From: Cyanophora paradoxa
Taxonomy: Eukaryota > Glaucocystophyceae > Cyanophorales > Cyanophoraceae
Direction of reading: 5' to 3'
DNA length: 64,000 bases
NCBI GenBank assembly: GCA_004431415.1
Contig: QPMI01000401.1
Location: 186,001-250,000 of the forward strand
Numbering within the stretch: position 1 is the stretch's first letter; each line of letters begins with the position of its first letter. A model generated the notes under the pieces. It had not been told where the DNA came from and made no database searches. It was given only the letters and a program-made list of their open reading frames with translations. This document shows, piece by piece, positions 41,901 through 51,900 of this stretch. Both the position numbers and the translations under genes were made by a program.

Positions 41901-44900
41901 CCAGCTTGTCTTGCTTTCCATTATATATAAATATAATTAAATATAATATATATTGTGAATCGCCGGAGCTTACAGCGCCGAGCAGAATGGTGGACCTGGT
42001 GGGCGAGGTCCTCGACGCGAGCATCCTCGAGCGCGGCGGGTCGCTCCGCGTCAGTGCAGTTCCAATGGACCTGCGCTCCGCGGCCGAGGAGGTGCCTATT
42101 GCTCTCTCGCATTTCCGGCAATCTGACGAGCCCACCATTCAGGTAATGGACATGATGTGGCCGGTGCGAAAGCCCCGCTTCCGGCGCTTTATGTATCGCT
42201 AATATTGGGTTTGCTGTGGTTTTCAGGTGGCAGCGCAGAAGAACATAGCCCTGCAGCTCCGGGTGCGTCTGTCTGCGTCACGCCTCGAATCGTTCTTAAA
42301 ACTTGCCCGACGGCGACGAGTGCAGATGGGCGCAGGCGTACCGCGCTTCATCTTCAGCGACAAGGGCCGCATTCGGCAGGTGCAACGTGAACTTTGAACC
42401 AGGATTCATATTTATTATTACTCATGGCGCGCGATCATCGCAAAAATAGGTCATCATCAATCTCGTTGGCAGTGCGTTATTCATTAGGTTAATTTGCGTG
42501 TTACACGCTAGCGCTCACGTCGACGTCCCGTCACGCACATATCACTGTTGGTGCACATGGCATGGACATCTTGATCTGACTCCTCCCGGCCCCGTCAGAC
42601 TCGGCGAAGTTCTCCACGGATGGGCGCATCATCGTCGAACTTGAGGCCGAAGGCTGCCCCGGTCCGCGCCATGTCGCTGCCGCGTCTTGCTTCCCTTTGC
42701 TGTTCCCTCAATTCTATGGAGCGGCAGGGCCCGACGGCAAGTACCTCTTCCGCATCATGGTCACGGGCGCGCCCCCTAGGCCCGCGCCGCCGCCTTGCCT
42801 ATCGTTCCCTCTGACCGCCCGCGGCAGACACGGGGTGCGGGATCCCGGAGGGGAGCCAGGCGAAGCTCTTCCGCTTCTTCACGCAGCTCGACTCCTCCAA
42901 GAGCCGCCGCCACCAGGGTCCGCTTCAGCGGCCGCCGCCCGCGGCTCATGATCAGATCAATGCCAACTGCGCGCCGGCAGGGACGGGCCTCGGGCTCTTC
43001 ATCTCGCTGCACATCGCCCTCGCGCTCGAGGGCAGCATCGACTTCGTCTCGACCGTCGGCTCGGGGTGCGTTCTGATGGCTGCAGCAGCCGCGTCCTTGC
43101 CACCGGCCGGGCTCACACAGTCTCGCTGTTCAGGTCCACCTTCGCGTTCACGTTCCGGGCCTCCGTGGTGCCCCAGGGCGACCGCGCCCTCCCCGCGCTG
43201 CAGGACCTCTGCCCCCCGAAGGCACGCGCCTCACACCCGCTCGCGAGCCGCAGCCGGCTACAGAGAGTCGTCGCTGATCATGAGGGCGGGGTTTCGGCCC
43301 ACGCAGGAGGATCCGCTGATCAAGGGGAAGACTCTGATTGTCGGCGTGGACGATCTCGCGTGGGAGGGGACCATTGCAGTCGACGCCGCCTCGTGGGGCG
43401 TCCGCGTCTGCCTGGTGCCTGCCTTTCTCTTTTGCCCGCTGCTTTTCGTGCATGCCAACGTCATGGTCGCTCTGGCAGGAGCGGACGGTGGAGGGGACGC
43501 TGGGGGCGGTGCGGCGGGAGGCGGCGGAGGGGCGGGGCGCGCAGCTCGCGGGGGCCGTCTTCTTCATGCCCTCCCTCGTCCCCCCCGCCGAGCTCCCCGC
43601 TGTGGCCCGCCCCGCCGCTGCGACGAGCCCCGCGCACTGTACATGTCGCCGCCGCTGACGCCCGGGCGCAGGTGGAGCGGCTGCTGGAGGAGCTGCGGCG
43701 GGCGCAGGGCGCCGCGGAGCGCGCCCCGCCGCCCCTCATCCTCCTCCGTATTGGCGTCCGCATAGAGAAGGGTCTCCTCATTTCGATGTATTGCCCAGAC
43801 CGGGTGACCTAGAATTTGAAACTCGTAACAAACTGAGAGCTCTAGAGCGACTGCATTAGTTTCCGCTCTATGAGGCGCTTTATCCTTTCCTACACATTCG
43901 TCGGACGCGTTGTATCCGCTCAAAAGCCGTCGCGCAGCGCTCATTCTCGACAACGTTATCTCGCTTCGGCTCTCCGTATCCGAACGGATGCTCTACAAGA
44001 CACTCACGGACGGCGTTCGGTCCGCAATTTCGTTGGCCCGCGTTTGGTGTTTACGTTGGCGCTGAAGGGGCGCCTTGCGCAGGGCGCGGACGGAAGAAGC
44101 CGGCACTGGGCAGGCGCAGCCGCCGCAGCGAAGTTCGACACCGCCGTATTCCATCGCAACTCGCAGCAACAACCTCTTCGCAGCCACCGCCCCTGAAGTG
44201 CGTTTTTCAATCTCGTGATATTTTTCGCTTCTCGTTTCTACCGAAGCTATCCAAACGATGTTAACTTTTCCTCTTTGACTTCGCATGCGCAGCTTGAACA
44301 TGGGTCTGACCCCGCGGCCGCCCCGCGCCCCGAGCCCCCGGCCGAGGGCGGCCCCAAGCGGCCGATCCGCATCCTCTTCTCCGAGGACACGCCGGTGCCG
44401 TCGCTTTTCTTATCCAAATCACCCGCTTGCGCCCAGCCAACGCGCTCGGGGCCCACCCCCGCGCAGACGAACGCGAAGATCGTGACGATGCTGCTGCGGA
44501 AGCTCGGCTACAGCGACGTGGAGCACGCGGAGGACGGCGCGCGGGCGCTGCAGGCGGCCAAGGCGGCGGCGGCGGCCGGCCGCCCCTTCGACGTCCTCCT
44601 CTCGGACATCATGAGTGCGCAGCCGGCGCCGCGGCCCCGGGAGGCGCCCGACGGGGGGCGGCAGTGCCGGAGATGGACGGGCTGGAGTCGCTGCGGCGGA
44701 TGCGGGCGGAGCTGCCGGCGGGCCGCGTGCCGTACGCGGTGGCCCTCTCCGCCAACGTGGGCGCCCACGACCGCCAGGAGTGCGCCGAGGCCGGCTACGA
44801 CGCCTTCCTCGCCGTCCGCCCCGCCCTCGCCCTTGAGAAGCCCGCGGCGCTTGAGACGCCCGCGGCGCGCGCAGAAGCCCGTGCGGACGAAGGAGCTGAG

Positions 44901-45120
44901 CGAGGCGCTGAAGGCCGCCGAGGAGGCCGTCGCCACCCGCCGCGCGGCCGGCCGCCCCGCCGGCGGGGCCGATCTAGAGTTGGGGAGCGCGGGAATGCGC
45001 TTGGACTCGCCGCGGGAGGAATCTGCGAAGCCATCGGCAGCGGCTGCACTGCCGACCCCTGCGTCGCTGTCGGCCAGCAGCCAGGACCCCTTAGGCAGCC
45101 AGAGCGGTCGAGAGGAATAA
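35983..45120 (+). CDS. Multi-GAF hybrid histidine kinase, copy I
   Basis: A two-component sensor kinase. First exons: 35983-36158, 36194-36273, 36386-36581, 36656-36746, 36818-36957, 37039-37118, 37167 onward. About five GAF-like modules follow one another. A: LTDVVAVLRDLLHADRAFIV with GVSLALEAAD. B: LRDTLQEGLLGLQAIFDA with RSGLSRVADWGN. C: DIARGICR with RSGMIRATEWGGEV. D: LLRHIAKGMR with LSGLARGTKWGGKA. E: LLRSITSQIRDTLEPR with RSGLARATSWGGRVNGVV. Then VGIALAQASLVTQAQQAARA leads to the H-box HEMRTPMQA (His codon 41636-41638) and LGITDLLLDMSQTVEQREYL. The ATPase domain has IINLVGSA (N), DTGCGIPE (G1), FRFFTQLDSS (F) and GTGLGLFIS (G2). A degenerate receiver (GKTLIVGVDDLAWEGTIAVD) precedes an intact one: ILFSEDTP, acceptor Asp 44605-44607 in LLSDIMMPEMDG, Lys in AKPVRTKEL. 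No membrane segment was seen, so it is probably soluble; ligand unknown. Confidence 0.8.
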
Positions 45121-46373
45121 TAGAGACGGCTTTAGATTGTTTGCGAGCGATTTCGCAACGTTATTTGGGACCGGCTCCTTGTACTATTTTTCGCAGGTAT
45201 AGTTTAGAAGTGTGCAAGCGGTGCATATGGTTCACCAGGACGCCGTCTTTTGCATTGAAACTCCCCGCCTCGTTGGTCTGTTTGCAGCCGTATGCAGCGG
45301 GTTGTTCGCTTTGACCGCCTGTACGTGTTACTTTAATTCTTCCCTTCCAGAGTCCGGCTCCACTGCTCTTGTATCGTCGACGTCGATCGCAACGTCTAAT
45401 TAATCTTACAGTTGTTGTTTCTTTTTCCGTCTTGCGCCGGTGCCTCGATCTTGCACCTATACCTCCGTCTGCTGTTGCCACCTCGAGCGTCTGCTTCGAA
45501 TACTAAGTTATAACTTATTACTTATGACGCATGCGGACACCCGTAAAAAAACTCAGTCTTCACGGGACGGCCGAGCCAAAAATCCTCGGTAGTTTGATTT
45601 AGGTCAGAAAACTGAGAACACAGTGTGGCATAACGTAAATTACATCAGAATCACAAATTAAATTTTGACTTCGGAATTCAGATTTACAGTTAGGTGCCGC
45701 GCTTATTCTCGAAAATCTGCTGCGATAACGCCAGACACATTACCCCAAGTGAAACTAAACTCAAAATGTCAGCACGTTAATTTAATTAAAAACCGCAATT
45801 TTAATTTTGCCCAGCCGCGCGCGGATCGAAATCGATCTTTTTTTTGGGTGAATTACCGGCCACAGTCTCTAGAAATCGATCGATCGAAAACCGGTTCCAG
45901 TTTGGGTTTTCAAGAAATTTAATGCATGCCACATGGATTCGCAGTCGTAGTGCGCCGCACTGTGCACGCCAAATGCGTGCGGACACTGCGGAGTCAACTG
46001 CGGAGTCAGTGCGGACGCGATCGTAGTACTACGGTACGTGCACGTGCTCGCAAATTCAAATGATTGAGCCGATCGCTTTTTTTTTGCAAAAGTGGACGTC
46101 GCATTGATACGTCGCCGATCGCGACGTCGCAATCGCGAGCCCGGGCCCCGGCCCCCGGGCCGCGACGTCGACTTTGACTAGGACTCTTTCAGTGAGCTGT
46201 CGGGCAACTTCTATAAAAACAAATTAAAATCGAATCGATTCGATCGACGATCCGGTACCCCTCGGCCTTCGCCAGTACCAGACTACTACGTATACTACCA
46301 GTTCGATCCGATCGGACGTACCGGATTTTCCTTCACTCAGGTTGACGTGTCACAGTGTGTCACCGCGGGTACC
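45121..46373. other. AT-rich intergenic region between kinase copy I and the 1.14-kb repeats
   Basis: No convincing gene. Composition drops from very GC-rich to near-balanced around 45.4-46.1 kb. It contains T runs and A runs, a GC-rich palindromic patch at 46140-46165, and an AT-rich stretch near 46200 (aaacaaattaaaatcgaatc). The abrupt base change suggests old inserted or non-genic DNA. Confidence 0.45.
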
Positions 46374-47509
46374 GGTACCGGTAGCGCCGCGCGCGCAGCG
46401 GCGCGCTGCGGCGCGCGCTGGCCGTGGCCGCCGCCACGCCGCCCACGCAGCGCCGTCGACGTCACGGCGTGGCGCGAGCCGCGCGACTGTCGCGTGAGTC
46501 GAGTTTTTCCCAGCAGTTTAAGCTGGCCAGTGGCGTGCATGGAAAGTGGCAGATAACGGAAGTAACGGAAAGTGGCGGACCCGGGATAATTATAACGGAC
46601 GTTTCCGGAAAGTAACGGACAGCTTAAGTGGCGGATAGCGAAAAGTAACGGAAACTTCGTCGGAAAGTAACCGAAACACACTGCAGTCGACGTCTAGCTG
46701 CAGGCCCGCTGATCATGATTCATGAGCAGCAGCAGCAGCTGTCGTTGCTGCAGTTGCGCTTATATTAGCAACCGCGTACATACTAGTGCTGCTGCGCATG
46801 TAGCTAGCGCTGCTGCGCATGCTTGTGCAGACGGAGCACTGCGGCGCATCAGCAGGTGAATTCGAAGTCAACGCAGCGATTGCGATCGCGAAAGCAGTGA
46901 TCCTGATTTGAAGTGCCCGGCGGCCGCGAAGAATATTCGAATTCTTTTGTCCTGAAAACGTCCGTCGTTCTGGCAAACTGCATGCGCAAGATTCGAAATA
47001 TATATTAGCTAATTGTAACAGTTCCGATCTATCGCTAGATCTTATAGCTCCGCTTCCGAAGCTCAAGATCTGAGAGTCTAGATCGAGGTCGGCGCGGCCG
47101 ACGCGACGCGTATGGCGCTGACGTCAACGCTGCGCGTTTCTCGATTGGATTGAAGTTCAGCTGCAGATCTAGATCTACGTATACATGCTTCGAATTCCAG
47201 ATCGCGAAAAAATTCATTTCTGCGTGTAAGTTTCTTTCGAATTCGCGTGCGATCGCTATAGCTATGTCCGACGGTCATGATATCGATCATCAGCTAATGG
47301 GGGGGTGCGGGGGGGCTTGCCCCCCTGCTTGTTCTTATCTTCGAATTCCTTAAGCTTCGCGATCGTCTCTCTCGAGTTCGCTCTAAAAATTTCTCTCTTT
47401 CTAGATGTCCCTTTTCTTGTAGCTGCTGCTATAGTTTCAAAATTTCTAGCTCTTCTTCTCGAGTTCAGTCCTCGAGTTCACGTTGCGAAAGCTCGAGCCG
47501 TAAGCTTAC
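46374..47509. repeat. 1.14-kb direct repeat, unit 1
   Basis: Begins ggtaccggtagcgccgcgcg and ends taagcttac. Near its left end (46545-46680) is a degenerate array of gtaacgga / gtggcgga words. No open frame in it resembles a transposase; the longest run to about 60-115 codons. The unit recurs at 47601-48744. Confidence 0.8.
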
Positions 47510-47515
47510 CGCGGG

Positions 47516-47560
47516 ACCAAATTACCGCGTTTTAACAAATTCTCGGCGCGGTAATTTGGT
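47516..47560. repeat. Perfect 14-bp hairpin in the spacer between the 1.14-kb repeats
   Basis: accaaattaccgcg (47516-47529) and its exact reverse complement (47547-47560) flank a 17-base loop. The half-word cgcggtaatt occurs again just downstream (47563-47572) and ttaccgcg just upstream. It resembles the terminal or subterminal inverted repeats of small non-autonomous DNA elements. Confidence 0.7.
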
Positions 47561-47600
47561 ATCGCGGTAATTAAGTGGGCGCGGTATTTATGTGTTCTAC

Positions 47601-48744
47601 GGTACCGGTAGCGCCGCGCGCGCAGCGGCGCGCTGCGGCGCGCGCTGGCCGTGGCCGCCGCCACGCCGCCCACGCAGCGCCGTCGACGTCACGGCGTGGC
47701 GCGAGCCGCGCGACTGTCGCGTGAGTCGAGTTTTTCCCAGCAGTTTAAGCTGGCCAGTGGCGTGCATGGAAAGTGGCAGATAACGGAAGTAACGGAAAGT
47801 GGCGGACCCGGGATAATTATAACGGACGTTTCCGGAAAGTGACGGACAGCTTTAAGTGGCGGATAGCGAAAAGTAACGGAAACTTCGTCGGAAAGTAACC
47901 GAAACACACTGCAGTCGACGTCTAGCTGCAGGCCCGCTGATCATGATTCATGAGCAGCAGCAGCAGCTGTCGTTGCTGCAGTTGCGCTTATATTAGCAAC
48001 CGCGTACATACTAGTGCTGCTGCGCATGTAGCTAGCGCTGCTGCGCATGCTTGTGCAGACGGAGCACTGCGGCGCATCAGCAGGTGAATTCGAAGTCAAC
48101 GCAGCGATTGCGATCGCGAAAGCAGTGATCCTGATTTGAAGTGCCCGGCGGCCGCGAAGAATATTCGAATTCTTTTGTCCTGAAAACGTCCGTCGTTCTG
48201 GCAAACTGCATGCGCAAGATTCGAAATATATATTAGCTAATTGTAACAGTTCCGATCTATCGCTAGATCTTATAGCTCCGCTTCCGAAGCTCAAGATCTG
48301 AGAGTCTAGATCGAGGTCGGCGCGGCCGACGCGACGCGTACTACGGTATGGCGCTGACGTCAACGCTGCGCGTTTCTCGATTGGATTGAAGTTCAGCTGC
48401 AGATCTAGATCTACGTATACATGCTTCGAATTCCAGATCGCGAAAAAATTCATTTCTGCGTGTAAGTTTCTTTCGAATTCGCGTGCGATCGCTATAGCTA
48501 TGTCCGACGGTCATGATATCGATCATCAGTTAATGGGGGGGTGCGGGGGGCTTGCCCCCCTGCTTGTTCTTATCTTCGAATTCCTTAAGCTTCGCGATCG
48601 TCTCTCTCGAGTTCGCTCTAAAAATTTCTCTCTTTCTAGATGTCCCTTTTCTTGTAGCTGCTGCTATAGTTTCAAAATTTCTAGCTCTTCTTCTCGAGTT
48701 CAGTCCTCGAGTTCACGTTGCGAAAGCTCGAGCCGTAAGCTTAC
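47601..48744. repeat. 1.14-kb direct repeat, unit 2
   Basis: A near-identical second copy of 46374-47509. Visible differences include an 8-bp insertion (tactacgg) near 48340, a shorter G run near 48545 and a few substitutions. Immediately after it begins the 5' flank of kinase copy II. Confidence 0.8.
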
Positions 48745-48980
48745 AGGGCCAGGGCCGGATTCGAAGCCCACGCTGGCCGCCCCGCAGGTCGACGCTCCTC
48801 GAGCTGTCGGCGCCTCGCTGTCGGTCCTCACGCGAGCTCGCCTCGCAATCGTATATCGCGTTACTGGGTTGAGCTGCTACTTGAGCCGCGAAGTTAAGCC
48901 GCGAACTTGAGCGACGCAGACGGGTACGTGTACCGCCGCGAAGAGAAAGACTTGCATCTCGAGCCCCGCCGCGCCCCACG

Positions 48981-51900
48981 ATGCGCATTTGCGACGAGGC
49001 ACTCGCGCGCGAGGCCCTGCAGCGCTCCGCGAGCGTTCTCGGCCTCGGCGGTCCCGGATGCTGCGGCAGAGCGGGGAGCTCGAGCGAGCGATCGGAAAGC
49101 GGCATCGGCCCCACGCAGCGGTGCGCGCTCGCTTTTGCTCTCTTCAGAGCTCTCCTGCGTGCGCTTCGGGCGCGCGGCGTGACGAGTTTCAAATCGCAGG
49201 TGCAAGCTCGCCGACGTGGCCGCCGTTCTCCGCGATCTCCTGCATGCAAACCGTGCCTTCGTCGTTCATCTCAGCGAGAGAAAGCTTTCGGATTCTCAAG
49301 GGAGCCCCGGACACGAGCGCGGGTGCGATCAAATGCGAGATGCGGCCATTGCCGCCGCTCGCTCACTCTCGTGTCGCAGGGAGGGGCTCCTGTACGCGCA
49401 GGAGCTCGTGGACATGGCGCTGGAGCACGAGACGCGACCCGCGGAGGCCCGCGTCGTGGCGGACGTCGGCGCCGCGCTGCTCTCGCGCGGTTGCTCCCAG
49501 GCGCGCGTGCAGGAGATCGTGCAGGGTCTCCAGGCCGGCTCGTGTGCGTTCTACCCGTGCGTCGCGCTCGGCTCGGTGCGCCCCTCCCAGAATAGATCGA
49601 TGAGAATACGTACAACCCTCGATATCGTTACTGAGCTGCGAGCCGCGCGCACCAGCTGTGGGCGCTGGCTGCGGTGCACTACGCGCAGACGGGGCGCGTA
49701 CTCTCCAAAGAAGAGCGCAACGCCCTAACCGCCACTGGAGACTGCGGTGCATATATCAATCTTCTTCGACTTGTTCTTTTCGGGCAGTGACCCCGGCCAG
49801 TGGGTGTGACTCTGGGGCTTGAGGCGGCGGTCCCTTCTCGCCTGCACCCGTACGAGTGTGCCTTTAAAATTCGGCCCCTGCATGCGTCGCAAAAAATTGA
49901 TAATTTCAATAGCTTCAAGATTTCGGCAGCTGGTGCAGACGATCGCATTGGCCGCCTCCTCGACCAGGTGCGATTACGAGCTGTACGCGTGTCCGTCTGC
50001 GAGAAATTTGCAATTTATATATGATATACCACTGGACAGGAACGGTTGATGATGAAGGTAAGCTCTCGTTATCGAAGCGTCATTCGCCTTATCATATCGA
50101 TATTGCTGTTCGTCCACGCAATGCGATGGCAAGGCTCTCGAGGCTGAGATCCGCAGCCGAGAGCAGCAGGCGCGCCTATATAGCTACCCCTCATTTCTAT
50201 GATCATGGGCAAACCTCGCGACTGACATGTACGCAAACCGACCGCGCAGCTCGCTCGTGCACAGCTGCTCCGCAGCATCACGAGCCAAATACGGGACACG
50301 CTGGATCCCCGCAAGTGCGCATGCGCAGAGCAAACCGATCCATCATGATCACTTTTCGCGCGGACTGTTCTGCAGAGTGATGGAGACCGCGTCTCGCTCG
50401 TTGCGTGACGCTCTCGGCGCGTTGGATGTGCACATCTATCGGGGGGAGTGGGAGACAGCTCCTCCGTATGCAACTGCACAATCCAAGCACCCCGCTCAGC
50501 TCTTTCGAATTACAGAAGCCGTGTACTTGTGTGCCAAGCCTGCGGAGGCTCACGGCTACTCTATCTTCGCCATTGAAGGGGGCCGCATGATTTCTTCTGC
50601 AACCCTGCAGCGCCGTATTGAGGTCCGCGGCCGCTCGCAGTATTGAGGTTGAGTTGACTCTCTTAAATACAGTCTCAGTATTTTTACATAATTTAGATTT
50701 TTGCTGAAGCATGCTCTTCCGCAGGCTGTCGTTGAAACGAAGGGGCTCCGAACGATCCAGGCAGCCGACGTGCTGCAAGCACAGGAGTGGGCAGGGGAGA
50801 CGCCGGGCCCAGACGGGCTCGCGGATGCGGCCACTGTGGAGCTGCTTCGGGAATCGGGCTGCCGCACATGCGTGGCGCGCGCCACAACTTCCGCCGGCCA
50901 CGTCAACGGCGTTGTGGCGGTGCGCCCTCTCGCAATGCACGCGAATAGCAAGCCTTTTCATGATTCAATTCGATTTGGATTCGTGCATTATACACATCAA
51001 CATCCTGAAGATGAACTGGAACGAGCCGAACCGAACATTGAGCTCTGCTGACCTTGCCCTCTTCGAGGACGTCTGCGAGGTGATTGTATTTATAATTAAT
51101 ATTGCGATCTCAACAAATAAAAGCCCATGTGCTAGCGAACGCGCGCGGTTTTTGCAAGGGGGGAAAAGAAGACCGAAGGTCTTCCCCCCCTTGCTTCCCG
51201 TTCCCTCGCTTCAGCCAAAATTCTTCTATGAGGCCGTTTTCGAGGTCCAGTTTGCAACGCGGGAAAAAAATGGGTGGAAATTCGCTTGCAGCGACACGTG
51301 TTTGTCGCTGCGGCCGTCCATGCAAAAAAAGGTTTTCGAGGGCGAAGACCAGTTTTCCTTGACTTGAAGCCTGGAAACCAACTTCTCTCACATTCCGATC
51401 TTCGAATTCCTTCCGCGGTTCTAGCGAAGACCAGTTTTCCTTGACCTGAAGCCTGGAAAGCAACTTCTCTCTCATTCCGGTCTTCGAATTCCTTCCGCGG
51501 TTCTGCATGGAACCAGTTCTCCCTATAGCTAGCTGTCTCCTGTAGATTTCGGCTTCCTCGCAGTGCGTTGCTTACGCCTTGCTCTTCGTTGCGCGGTTCT
51601 GCATGGAACCACTTCTCCTTAGCTGTCTTGCTCGATCTCCTCTAGATTTCCACTTTCTCGCACTGCGCCGCGTACGCCGCACGGAATTTCTTAAAAATTA
51701 TCCCTTCTGCATGGAACCAGTTCTCCCTATAGCTAGCTGTCTCCTGTAGATTTCGGCTTCCTCGCAGTGCGTTGCTTACGCCTTGCTCTTCGTTGCGCGG
51801 TTCTGCATGGAACCACTTCTCCCTAGCTGTCTTGCTCGATCTCCTCTAGATTTCCACTTTCTCGCACTGCGCCGCGTACGCCGCACGGAATTTCTTAAAA

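Noticed and set aside
46347-46681. Small ORFs in the 1.14-kb repeats (for example MAAATPPTQRRRR, KLASGVHGKWQITEV) as repeat-encoded proteins
   Set aside because: They overlap in different frames, have no start context or domain, and run through the GTAACGGA array. They look like chance frames repeated because the DNA is repeated.
51110-51508. 132-codon minus-strand ORF across the 82-bp repeats, with internal repetition
   Set aside because: The repetition follows the DNA minisatellite. There is no domain, and it spans the insertion boundary and host intron.
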